Source: JANMZO01 sp963763135
GTDB taxonomy: Bacteria; Actinomycetota; Acidimicrobiia; Acidimicrobiales; JANYDT01
Reading direction: 5' to 3'
NCBI GenBank assembly: GCA_963763135.1
Contig: CAVXNJ010000013.1
Coordinates: forward strand, 1-64,000
DNA length: 64,000 nt
Shown here: piece after piece, positions 54,664-63,800 of the stretch
How positions within the stretch are numbered: position 1 is the stretch's first letter
Layout of the letters: each line of letters begins with the position of its first letter
The notes under the pieces: model-generated
What the model was told of the DNA's origin: nothing
Seen by the model: only the letters and a program-made list of their open reading frames with translations
The model's database searches: none
Translations under genes and position numbers: made by a program

Positions 54664-55383
54664 GTGAAACACACTCGAATTCGCATTGGCACATCTAAGT
54701 TCATTTACTTATCTGTCGCTGTCCTCCTGACAGCTATCGGATGTATCATTGCACTAGCGAACCAATCTTCAAAAGTGCGGGATTCCTCAGCTGGCGACTT
54801 CTCGGATGAGTATTCGTTCGAGTCATACAACGCTGTCGAACCGTTGGTCGATATCTCAGATACCATTGTCGTAGGAATAGTTGGTCCCACACTTGGACGC
54901 CAGATCGAGGGAGAAAACGGGGACGGAAATCCGATTATTCTTCAAGAAATCTTGGTTGAAGAGGTGATACGAAATGAAACATTAAAGGTCGGTTCCCGAA
55001 TCGTAATATCTAGCTTCGATTTCGAAAGAGTAAAACCCGTGATCCAAACAGAGCTCAAGGAGGGTCAACGCATTCTCTTTATGGGAGTCCAGCTCCCACT
55101 CAACCGGTTGCCCAGCATCCGTCTTTCTGGGTTTGACTTCATCTACGGTAGATACGGTGCTGATTCGTCGGTCTTCGACCTGGGCCAGGATGGAAGACTC
55201 GTGCCTCGCGATCCAGAAATTCAACGTGTCCTATTCTCCGATGCATCGTTCAAGGCAAAGGGTGAAGAGAAGTTTTACTTTTCTCTCGACAGAGTAAGGC
55301 AACTCGTTGGAAGTTCGGCGAAGAAGGGTCTGACCTGGGACCCATCCACTCCCGGATCTCCACCAAACGAGCCATATCGATAA
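54664..55383 (+). CDS. Membrane-anchored or lipid-linked outer protein of the lower-GC cassette
   Basis: 239 residues from a GTG with GAGGGG upstream, 11 bases after the protease stop. One helix (FIYLSVAVLLTAIGCIIALA), then a beta-rich domain: DISDTIVVGIVGPTLG, VEEVIRNETLKVGSRIVISSF, LKEGQRILFMGVQL. This strand pattern resembles small beta-barrel domains of unknown function in secreted proteins of Actinobacteria. Could assist or regulate the protease. Confidence 0.7.
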   Translation: MKHTRIRIGTSKFIYLSVAVLLTAIGCIIALANQSSKVRDSSAGDFSDEYSFESYNAVEPLVDISDTIVVGIVGPTLGRQIEGENGDGNPIILQEILVEEVIRNETLKVGSRIVISSFDFERVKPVIQTELKEGQRILFMGVQLPLNRLPSIRLSGFDFIYGRYGADSSVFDLGQDGRLVPRDPEIQRVLFSDASFKAKGEEKFYFSLDRVRQLVGSSAKKGLTWDPSTPGSPPNEPYR

Positions 55384-56493
55384 TCGGTCGCCGCCACATT
55401 TCAGCTGAGTACGGGCGATTGTGCCCCTGATCGGTTTCCCACCAGCGGCAAGCTGACCGTTACCGACGCACTCGCAGCCCGCTCATCGCAGCAGCACGAG
55501 CGTTTGGTTGTGCTCGACAACCAAACGCGAGCAACGTCATTTTTCGCTGCATTGGTAGACCGCGTGAGGAGCCGGGTGCTCGACCTATGGCAGACAACTT
55601 GTCCCATGCTCCCATAGTCTTCGCCAATGTCTAGCCGTGAACCGTACGCGTAAGGGTGGGTGTGTCCAGTTCGCTTCGAGCGATTCGATAGGTGACAACC
55701 TTGTTGCGCTTGAGCGGGGCGAATGCCATGCGGTGGCTAACAGTTCGACTGTCAATAACACAGGAGTGTGGCCTGAGCGGGTACCCGCCACTGGAAACGC
55801 CAGCGATACGCAGACCTCAACCCCGTTGCGCTCGAGCGCGCGGAGCGGACGGTTGCTGCAATGGCGAGTGATCATGAACTCTTCATCGAGTACGGGACGT
55901 GTGCCGTAGCGTCCGTCCGACGGGATTCGAAACGTGGTAAAGCTCGCGCGTCCAACTGGGCGGCACGGGATCCCGTACGTGAAACGAGCGCACTTTGGGG
56001 TTGGGACCTAGAGCACTTTGTTTCGGGTACCGCGGTTGGCCCGATCCATGTCATGGACGGTCTACGCGTCGGGATCCGCACATATTGGGAAGCACGATCC
56101 CCGAACTCTTCAGGGGAGTTGCGCTTCCCCCGGGGCAGATCTTGTTCCTGCTCCCATCGTGCATGTTGCAAGGCAGTCCTCGACGAGAGATGTGATGCGC
56201 TCGCACGTGATCAGTCGAGCAGTCGGGAACTGGGTTCACATAGCGGTCGCGATTTCCTGCAGCAGCGCGCGAAGCTGCGCGAAGCTCAATCCTCGCTGTG
56301 TCCGGAGAAGTGGCAGCGGCTACACGTGGGCGTCGGAGTCGCTTGCTTGGGCAGACGTAGAGCGGCTCGTTCGAACGTTTGGTCAACGCGCTCTCATCGA
56401 GCTCACCGAGGAACGATGCGCCCAACCGGAATTCCGATCGGCGCCCGCGACACCAGGTGAGCGTCAAACGTCCGGGCGTCGAGCGATCTAACC
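55384..56493. other. Gene-poor stretch with hairpin
   Basis: About 1.1 kb. A perfect hairpin, CGTTTGGTTGT (55501-55511) and ACAACCAAACG (55517-55527) with loop GCTCG, could end the upstream operon, though without a T run. The ORFs seen are short and lack coding character. A fragment on the plus strand (WADVERLVRTFGQRALIELTEER, about 56350-56415) may be a decayed gene. GC content rises again here. Confidence 0.5.
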
Positions 56494-56796
56494 TCATGCT
56501 GCGAGGTACTGGAGGATGTGGGGGTCTTGGTGGTAGGCGGATAGGAACCCGGCGAGGTTGTCGGTGCAGAGGCCGTTGTGGCCGCAGGCGTTGATGGTGT
56601 TGAGGAGCTGGCGGTGCTCGAGCACCGCGGCCCGTTGGCTCGGGGTGAGTGGGTGACGGGTGCGGTGTCCGGTCAGGATTGTTTCGAGGCTGCGGGTCGA
56701 CATGGCCGGGAGGGTCTGGGCGACGTTCACGAGTGATTGGGTGTGCGCGTGGACGGCTTCGTCGCCGGTCATGAAGGTTGTCGTGGTGGTGGTCAT
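56494..56796 (-). CDS. Small unknown helical protein
   Basis: 100 residues: threonine-rich start, then ALLNTINACGHNGLCTDNLAGFLSAYHQDPHIL-type helices with three His and two Cys. Start overlaps the stop of the gene before it by 4 bases. Last gene of a four-gene minus operon headed by a MerR-type regulator. Confidence 0.6.
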   Translation of the reverse strand: MTTTTTTFMTGDEAVHAHTQSLVNVAQTLPAMSTRSLETILTGHRTRHPLTPSQRAAVLEHRQLLNTINACGHNGLCTDNLAGFLSAYHQDPHILQYLAA

Positions 56797-57383
56797 GCTG
56801 CGGTGCTCCTTGTGGTGACTTTGGGCCAGGGTGCGATGTGGTGCCAGGACGTGTTGACGGTGCGGGTGAGGAGGTCGAGACCGTCGATGGCGTCGTCGAG
56901 TTGTTCTTCGGCGATGGGGGCGTCGGCGAGGTTGTAGAGGAACTTGCCTTTGATGGTGCCGGGGGTGGCGAGTGGCCGGGTGACGCGGATCCGGTCGGCG
57001 ACGATCAGGTCACCAATGGAGTAGCCGTACCAGCGCGGTAGCGGGCCGGTGAGGTCAGCGATGAGGAGGTAGGCGTGCGGGGCGGCGTCGATGAGCCGGC
57101 GGACGGTGAGCTCGTCGATGATGATCAACGTTTCCGGTGTGATCGTGCCGTTGGTCTGCGCGGCCCACCAGGGGCTGTAGCGCTGCCGTTTCGTTTTGAG
57201 TTCGATCGTGACGTTGATCCCGGAGGAGAGGCGGGCGGTGTAGTCGAGCTCGTGCAGCGAGCTTGTGGCCGACCGGACGTTGGTGACGGCGGGGTGGTGG
57301 TGCAGGTGGTGTGCGACGTCGGCCTCGAGCTGGTGGCGTTCGTCGAGGTCGGTCTTCCAGTCATGGGGCCGGCGTGGACGCAT
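56793..57383 (-). CDS. Possible PD-(D/E)xK nuclease-like protein
   Basis: 196 residues from the ATG at 57383. HELDYTARLSSGINVTIELKTKRQRYSPWW has D, then E-x-K spaced as in PD-(D/E)xK nucleases. A helix and a strand follow (ETLIIIDELTVRRLIDAAPHAYLLIADL). The rest is helical. It may be a nuclease or a structure-specific DNA-binding relative, in an operon with two further unknown proteins. Confidence 0.6.
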   Translation of the reverse strand: MRPRRPHDWKTDLDERHQLEADVAHHLHHHPAVTNVRSATSSLHELDYTARLSSGINVTIELKTKRQRYSPWWAAQTNGTITPETLIIIDELTVRRLIDAAPHAYLLIADLTGPLPRWYGYSIGDLIVADRIRVTRPLATPGTIKGKFLYNLADAPIAEEQLDDAIDGLDLLTRTVNTSWHHIAPWPKVTTRSTAA

Positions 57384-57397
57384 AGGTGGGCCTCGTG

Positions 57398-58018
57398 TCA
57401 GCTTTCGGCTCGGGTGAACAGTTGCAGTTGCCGGCCACGACCGAGGTCCCGCCATGGCGCGCATAGGTCGAGGGCGGGTCCGGTGGTGAGGATGCGCGCG
57501 AGACGGCGAGTGCCGGCGAAGTCTTCGGTGGTTGCGATGACGTCGAGGAGCCGGTCACCGAGGTGTTCCCCGGCCCGGGCGAGAAGCCGGGCGGGTTGGC
57601 TGTCGGGGTCGGGCAGATGCGACGTGAGGACCAGGACGGGTGCGTGGCCGTCAGCGGCGAGTCCGTAGACGGTGGCTAAGGTCTTCTGCACGGTGTCAAC
57701 GCGTCGCAACCCGGCAGTAGGGGAGTCATCGATACAGCCGTGCGCGACCACGATCAGCTGATGGCCGGTAGCGGTGGTGACGACCGCATCGATCGGATAG
57801 ACGTCGAGCCGGCGACAGCGACGCACCGTCACGGGCACGCCGGCGGTCGACGCGACCTGCACAACGTGGTCGAGGGCGACGTGTTTGAACTCGCGACCGG
57901 TTGCTCTGGACAGTGCTTGGAACGAGGCGCCGTCGAGGTCGCCCTCCCATGCCGGTTCGAGATCTGGCGGGGGAGTGGTGGCGGTGACGAGCTGGAGATG
58001 GTGTGGCGCTCGGTTCAT
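57398..58018 (-). CDS. Unknown protein of the MerR-led operon
   Basis: 206 residues, start overlapping the MerR gene by 4 bases. Contains WEGDLDGASFQALSRATGREFKHVALDHVVQVASTAGVPVTVRRC, then YPIDAVVTTATGHQLIVVAHGCIDDSPTAGLRRVDTVQKTLATVY. The D...V/H-rich beta core (PIDAVV, LIVVAHG) could again be a nuclease-like fold. No certain family. Confidence 0.6.
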   Translation of the reverse strand: MNRAPHHLQLVTATTPPPDLEPAWEGDLDGASFQALSRATGREFKHVALDHVVQVASTAGVPVTVRRCRRLDVYPIDAVVTTATGHQLIVVAHGCIDDSPTAGLRRVDTVQKTLATVYGLAADGHAPVLVLTSHLPDPDSQPARLLARAGEHLGDRLLDVIATTEDFAGTRRLARILTTGPALDLCAPWRDLGRGRQLQLFTRAES

Positions 58019-58464
58019 CCTGTCCTCCGTCGGGATCGGACGGGTACGACAGCAGCAGTTGGTGCGGGGGTGATGTCGGTTGCGGTGAGCACGTGCGGGC
58101 CGGGATCATCGGCCAGCACGACAGCAAGGTCGTCGGCGGGGCACCAGGTGGCGGTGTATGCGTCGTCTGCGGCGCGGGCGGTGTTGTCGCGGGTGACGAT
58201 CACCCAGCCCGGCCCGGTACCGATCCGCAGGGCCCCGAGTTGGGTGGCGACATGCTGGGTGGACCAGCCGGCCTTGCCACAGCGTCCAAGCGCGGTGGCG
58301 GTGGCGACATCGGCCGCGGTGAACGCCGCCCAGTCCTGACGTGACGTGGTCCCTGACGCACGCACGTACCCGAGGCTGACCCAATGGTTGAGTTGCCGGT
58401 AGGTGATCCCAGCCAACGCAGCAGCCTCGGTCGACCGAACCACGCTGTTCACATCCACGACCAT
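58015..58464 (-). CDS. MerR-like regulator of the minus operon
   Basis: 149 residues. HTH EAAALAGITYRQLNHWVSLGYVRASGTTSRQDWAAFTAADVATATAL at residues ~12-60. The effector part is short with a VIVTRDN strand. Divergent from the HNH gene, with 18 bases between the two start codons, occupied by a perfect palindrome which is probably its operator. Confidence 0.75.
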   Translation of the reverse strand: MVVDVNSVVRSTEAAALAGITYRQLNHWVSLGYVRASGTTSRQDWAAFTAADVATATALGRCGKAGWSTQHVATQLGALRIGTGPGWVIVTRDNTARAADDAYTATWCPADDLAVVLADDPGPHVLTATDITPAPTAAVVPVRSRRRTG

Positions 58465-58465
58465 A

Positions 58466-58481
58466 CATGTAAGGTTACATG
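58466..58481. promoter_or_regulatory. 16-bp palindrome between divergent genes
   Basis: CATGTAAGGTTACATG, two 7-bp arms around GG, fills nearly all of the gap between the two ATGs. The probable operator of the MerR-like protein. Confidence 0.75.
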
Positions 58482-58482
58482 A

Positions 58483-59424
58483 ATGGCCGTGAATGTAAAG
58501 ACGATTGGTGGTGTCCGAACCGGAACGTACCGGTGCCTTCTTTCGTGTGTGAGATCACCCGTACTTGGACTGCTCATCACAGCGACGGTCGTATCAAACG
58601 TCATCGGTCAACTCCTCTACGCCGTGACCCGTGCCTTCGCCCAAGGGCTACGACGGCTCCTCACCGCTCGCCCGGTACGCCTCGCGGTCAGCGTGACCGT
58701 GATCGGTTTCACGGTGACCACGGGCGCCGCAGCAGCCCCGTCGGCCGACACCGCCTACCGGGTGTGCGAGCGCGCTGCAGCGAAGATCCGCCGGTCCGTT
58801 CCCCGCGCAATCGCACACCGGGCGTGCACCCAGATCACCATCCCCACCACAACCGCCACACCCACAACAACGGTGGCTTTCTCGAGCGCCCGGCAAGGAC
58901 CGCTCGAGCAGCTCGCCCGGTTGCAGGTCGCCGGCGAGGTCCTGGCCGGCTACGACCGCGACGCCTGGCCGCACTGGTCCGACGTTGACAGCGACGGCTG
59001 CAACACCCGCAAGGAAGTCCTCAAAGCCCAATCCACCACACCCGTCCAGATCGCCACGGCCTCGGTGTGCACGATCGTCTCCGGGACCTGGGTCGACCCC
59101 TACAGCGGAGGCACGTACACGTCACCGACCCAGATCGAAATCGACCACATCGTCCCCCTCGCCAACGCCTACCGATCCGGCGGCTACGCCTGGACCACAC
59201 CACAACGTGAGGCGTTCGCGAACGACCCAGCCGAACTCGTTGCCACCAGCTCCGCGGCGAACACCACCAAAGCCGACAAACGACCCGACCAGTGGCTTCC
59301 ACCTCGTCCCGAAGCACGCTGCTGGTACGTCACCACCTGGATCGCCATCAAAACCCGCTACCAGCTCACCATCACCACCACCGAACGAGACACCCTCGCG
59401 TCGACCATCCACCAGTCCTGCTGA
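58483..59424 (+). CDS. Secreted HNH nuclease (DUF1524/GmrSD C-terminal type)
   Basis: 313 residues as read; the N-terminal ~75 include a helix (LGLLITATVVSNVIGQLLYAV) and a signal-like stretch (LAVSVTVIGFTVTTGAAAAPS), so secretion or membrane anchoring is likely. The conserved C-terminal part has WSDVDSDGCNTRKEVL, DPYSGG and the nuclease motif EIDHIVPLANAYRSG, then NDPAELVATSSAANTTKADKRPDQWLP and two cysteines. The DH in EIDHIVP and the final N and K are the catalytic pattern of HNH/His-Me nucleases. Outside the cell it would digest DNA. Confidence 0.85.
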   Translation: MAVNVKTIGGVRTGTYRCLLSCVRSPVLGLLITATVVSNVIGQLLYAVTRAFAQGLRRLLTARPVRLAVSVTVIGFTVTTGAAAAPSADTAYRVCERAAAKIRRSVPRAIAHRACTQITIPTTTATPTTTVAFSSARQGPLEQLARLQVAGEVLAGYDRDAWPHWSDVDSDGCNTRKEVLKAQSTTPVQIATASVCTIVSGTWVDPYSGGTYTSPTQIEIDHIVPLANAYRSGGYAWTTPQREAFANDPAELVATSSAANTTKADKRPDQWLPPRPEARCWYVTTWIAIKTRYQLTITTTERDTLASTIHQSC

Positions 59425-59446
59425 CACCGCTCACTTCGGACACTGT

Positions 59447-59756
59447 TCACTTCGGCGGTTCGAGCTCATGAGTCAACAACGTGAGACGGCGCCGGAGCTC
59501 GGCCACCACCGGCCGCAACGCATCAAGCTGCGCCTCGCAGGCGCACATCGCGGACCTCCAGGTCAGCGCACCGCACGGACAGGGCCGTGCATGTCTCGAT
59601 CAGCCGAGCGATCTGGTCCGACGGTAGCCCGTTGCCGATCGCGAGCGACCGACGCAGTCCTTCGATCTCATGCGAGGCCAACTCCGTCCCACCCAGGCTA
59701 TCGAACTTATGTTCGACCCTCGCCAGACGCTGGCCGGACCGTAGAGGAGTGCACAA
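59447..59756 (-). CDS. Small helical protein, frameshifted or two tiny ORFs
   Basis: A helical sequence is readable on the minus strand: RVEHKFDSLGGTELASHEIEGLRRSLAIGNGLPSDQIARLIETC, then in another frame CEAQLDALRPVVAELRRRLTLLTHELEPPK to the stop at 59447-59449. The frame changes at about 59530-59545. Either one protein of ~100 residues with a base error, or a 33-residue ORF from the ATG at about 59547 after GGAGGT. No start codon is certain for the first part. Confidence 0.4.
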
Positions 59757-59768
59757 GGATGCACGACG

Positions 59769-60446
59769 ATGATTGAGAGCGCGACTGCACCGAACGGCGA
59801 GTTGATCCTCGCCGAACTCCTTCGATCGAGGTGGCCAACGCACACGCTCGTTCAGGCAGTTGCTGAACACGCGATCTTCCTGTCCCGGCAGACGGTTGAA
59901 GGTACGGGTGGTCAGGCTCTGTTTCGGGTGGCACGAGCACGCAGTGGGAACAGAAGTGCCCACGACCCCGTTGCCCGTCTCGTCTACGACGACAACTCCG
60001 CTGCGATCTACGCCTTCACCTGGTCGGCACTGTGGCCAAACCGCGGAAAAGACCTTCAGTACAACCACGTGTGGACCGACCCAAAAACCGCGACCGTCGA
60101 AGATCACATGCGGCGCTACGCGGCGCTGTGGAACATCGCGGTCACCCCGTCCTTTCTGGCCAAGCTCACCGACACCAACGACCCCGTGAAGCGGGCGCTT
60201 CGCCGGCACGCCCAGCGCATCTACCAAGGCATACCCAATGTCCCATCCGACCCGATCGACGATCACGACCTCCCCGATGATGAAGAACTCAACTGGCCCC
60301 GCCACCCATCCCCATTGGACGAGCAGTCCCTCAAGGCCCACCTGACGAAACGACTGGCCGCCAACCCAGCTACCAACGCCGCAAAATCCGCCGCCCTCTA
60401 CGGCTGGCACTTCAACCCCACACCGACAGCATCAGCACCCTCGTAG
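59769..60446 (+). CDS. Unknown 225-residue protein
   Basis: Starts MIESATAPNGELILAELLRSRWPTHTLVQAVAEHAIFLSRQTVEGTGGQ. Central region has YNHVWTDPKTATVEDHMRRYAALWNIAVTPSFLAKLTD, and an acidic segment DDHDLPDDEELNWPRHPSP. No membrane helix or signal. No family recognised. Ends 65 bases before the HTH gene and may be transcribed with the PLD-helicase. Confidence 0.65.
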   Translation: MIESATAPNGELILAELLRSRWPTHTLVQAVAEHAIFLSRQTVEGTGGQALFRVARARSGNRSAHDPVARLVYDDNSAAIYAFTWSALWPNRGKDLQYNHVWTDPKTATVEDHMRRYAALWNIAVTPSFLAKLTDTNDPVKRALRRHAQRIYQGIPNVPSDPIDDHDLPDDEELNWPRHPSPLDEQSLKAHLTKRLAANPATNAAKSAALYGWHFNPTPTASAPS

Positions 60447-60473
60447 GCCGAACGAATCAGTTCTGCCAAGATT

Positions 60474-60510
60474 CCTTGACAAGTCACCAGCTTGTCAGGG
60501 AACCTTGACA
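60474..60510. promoter_or_regulatory. Repeated CCTTGACA and inverted repeat before the HTH gene
   Basis: CCTTGACA at 60474-60481 and 60503-60510, the second one base before the ATG. TGACAAG (60477-60483) and CTTGTCA (60491-60497) form a 7-bp inverted repeat. Probable operator for the small HTH protein downstream. Confidence 0.6.
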
Positions 60511-60511
60511 G

Positions 60512-60850
60512 ATGATCGCCAAGGACCGTGCCATTTGGAACCGGGTGCAATCGATGTCGCGAATGGTCGCGGCCGCCCTCGCAAGCGCACCGGACGACGC
60601 GCCTGGAATGCAACAGCACGTCACGAAGGCCCGGGCGGGGATCACGCCGGCGGCGACGTTGGGCGCGTTGCGAGATGCGAGGGCGTTGCAGCAGACCATC
60701 GATGAGTGGCAGCTGCTGGCCGTGAAAGGGGCCCGAATGGCGGACGTGCCGTGGGCGGAAATCGCTGCAGCGGCCGGGATCAGTCGTCAGGCAGCGTGGG
60801 AACGCTGGCACGAGATCACCGCCCCACTCGAGTCCCCGAACGCAAGCTGA
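60512..60850 (+). CDS. Small HTH regulator
   Basis: 112 residues. N-terminal helices (DRAIWNRVQSMSRMVAAALAS), then a C-terminal HTH MADVPWAEIAAAAGISRQAAWERWHEITAP. Probably represses its own operon through the operator repeats just upstream. Twelve bases separate it from the PLD-helicase gene. Confidence 0.7.
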   Translation: MIAKDRAIWNRVQSMSRMVAAALASAPDDAPGMQQHVTKARAGITPAATLGALRDARALQQTIDEWQLLAVKGARMADVPWAEIAAAAGISRQAAWERWHEITAPLESPNAS

Positions 60851-60862
60851 CCGGCCGTTCCG

Positions 60863-63800
60863 ATGGCGACAAAACGGCGGGGAAAAGGAGCCGGCGCGGG
60901 CGAGGTTGCGGCGCTGGATCTGTTCTCGGTGACGGGGTCAACGACCCTGTACCGTCTCGACGCGCAACAGTGGCCGGACCGCGACCGGTTCCTGGTGAAC
61001 CGATCCCAAGCCCATGTCGGCGACCTCATCGTCGGCGAACTCAAAGCGTCCACGCGACCTTTGGTGATCGCTGGGTTCGCCGCGATTGCCACCATCGTGG
61101 ACGTTGTCGATGGCTGGCTCGCGGTTGCGCCGACCGGTTCGGTGTTCCGGTTGGCGTTGGGGTCCGAACCGTTCGCGTCGACCCGTCAGAGCTTTGCGTC
61201 GCCCTTCGAATCCTTCGACGAGGAGGCCCGCCGTTACTGGCTGGAAGAGCGGGGTGTGTCGATCGCGTTGTCGGCCAAGCTCGTGCACGCCATCGAAGCA
61301 ATCGACGCCGGTCGTCTCGATTGCCGCGCGGTGACCGGCACGACCCGGTTGCATGCCAAGGTCGTGGTCAGCGATACGTCGGTGATGATCGGGTCGTCGA
61401 ACTTCACCGACGCCGGCCTGCGTACCCAGCTCGAGGCCAACGTCCGCTTCGACATCGCCACCCGTCCCGATGACGCTGCTGATGCCCGGCGGGTGGGGGA
61501 GAACTACTGGGACATTGCGACTGATTGGAACGCCGAACTGCGAGCGTTGTTGGACGCCATGTTGCGGGTGGTGGGGTGGCGCGAGGCGCTATCGCGGGCG
61601 TGTGGCGACCTCCTGGAAGGGGAGTGGGCGAAGCGGTACCTGGACGATCTGGAGCGGGTGTCGTCGACGTCGCTGTGGCCATCGCAACGAGCGGGGATCG
61701 CCGAGGCGTTGTGGGTGATCGACACTGTCGGTTCGGTGCTGGTTGCTGACCGCGACCGGGTCGGGTAAGACCCGGATGGGCGCCCAGCTGGTGCGGGCGG
61801 TGCGGGACCGGATGTTGTCCACCGGACGGACCCGCAATGAGCTGATGGTGCTGGTGTGCCCGCCGGCGGTGCAGGCGGTGTGGGAACGCGAAGCACTCGG
61901 GTGCGGCCTGAACCTGCAGACCGCGTCACACGGCAAGCTGTCACGCGGTGTCGCCGATGGGGACCGGATCGAAGCGCTCGCGGTGGCCCAAGCTCAAGTG
62001 TTGGCGGTCGACGAGGCGCACAACTTCTTGAACCCCGGCTCGAACCGCACCACGTTGCTTCGCGCGTCTCTGGCCGATCATGTCGCGCTGTTCACCGCGA
62101 CCCCGATCAACCGGGGACCGTCAGATCTGCTGGCCCTGGTCGACCTGCTCGGGGCGGACAACGTCGATGACGACACCCTCGACGTGTTGAACCGGCTCGA
62201 CCGGGCCCGTAACGCGAGCGACGGATTGAACGACGCCGACACCGCAGTGCTGCGACGAGCGATCGGGCGATTCACGGTGCGACGCACCAAGACCGCGCTC
62301 AACACCATGGTCGACCGCGAACCCGACGCCTACCGCGACCCTGCTGGTCGGGTGGCCCGATACCCAGCCCATGACGCCCAGGCCTACGCGACGGGTGAGA
62401 CCGACACCGACATGGCGGCAGCCGTACGGATCCGGGAACTTGCCCGCTCGTTGCGGGGCATGGCACTGCTGGAACGCACCATTGCGGTGCCCGACACGCT
62501 GCGAGGTGACTACAGCGACGAACGATGGCTGGAGTTCCGCCTCGGATCGGTACCGGGCCTCGCGGCCCACCAGGTCCTGTCTGCGTTGCGGTCATCCACC
62601 GCTGCGCTCGTTGAACACGTCGCCGGGACCGATACCGCCGTCACCGCAGCCGGCCTGGCCGGGTTCAAGGCCGTTGGGACGGGGAACGTGATGGCCAAGC
62701 TCACCGAGCTGACGACTGCTGGCCCGCCCACGGTGAATCTCACCTGCACCATTCCCGAGTGGCTCACCAACCCCGACGCGTCGGCCGACGCGTGCCGGGC
62801 CGAACATACGGCGTACCAGGAGATCCTCGACCAGGCCCGATTGATCTCCGACACCCGGGAACGAACCAAAGCCGAACTCCTCACCGGCCTGGCCGCACGC
62901 CACGACCGGGTCCTGGCTTTCGACTCGCACCTGATCACCCTCGAAGTCCTCCGCCGACTCCTCACCGACCACCCCAACCATCGCAACACGCCCGACCAGG
63001 CGGACGGGGGGTGGGAGTTGTGCGTAGCCACCGGGGCGAACAGCGAAGCAGTCAAGCGGCGCTTCACCACCACCTTCGGGCGGGCATCGACCAGCACAGC
63101 GATTGGGCTGTGCTCCGACGCGATGAACGAAGGCATCAACTTGCAAGGCGCGTCAGCAATCGTGCACCTCGACCTACCCACCACACTGCGTGTCGCCGAA
63201 CAACGCGTGGGCCGGGTGGACCGGATGGACTCCCCACACGAACGGATCGAAGCCTGGTGGCCCGACGACGGTCCGGCGTTCACCACCGCGGCGAATGACC
63301 TCCTCGCTGAGCGCACCGCCGCGTCCGACGCGCTCCTCGGCGCCAATCTCCCCATTCCTGCGTTCGCCGGAAAGACATCAGCGTCGATCCGCTCGGTGAT
63401 CGCGGCCGTTGACCAGGCCGAGCTGACCGACTGGGACGGGCTCCGCGACGCACTGTCCCCGGTCCGCGAGCTCATCGGCCCGCCCCCGGCACTGCTCACC
63501 ACCGACGATTACGAACTGCACCGCCACACCATCCACCGGGTCCTGGCCCACGTCGCCTCGGTCGCATCGTCGCGGCCGTGGATGTTCATGGCCGTCACCT
63601 CCACCGGACGCGGCGCACCGCGCTGGATCCTGTGCGACAGCCCAACCCGACCGCCGATCACCGACCTGGCCCAGGTCTGTCACCGACTCCACGACCTCCT
63701 CGGCGACGACCCACCCAACCGGCCCATCGACGAGACCGCGGTCGAGTGGATCACGCGGTTCGTTGACCAAGCCCGCTCCGCGGAACGTCACCTCATGCCC

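Noticed and set aside
56018..56491. Plus-strand ORF in the gene-poor stretch
   Set aside because: Only the last ~40 residues look protein-like; no start with ribosome site and no family match.
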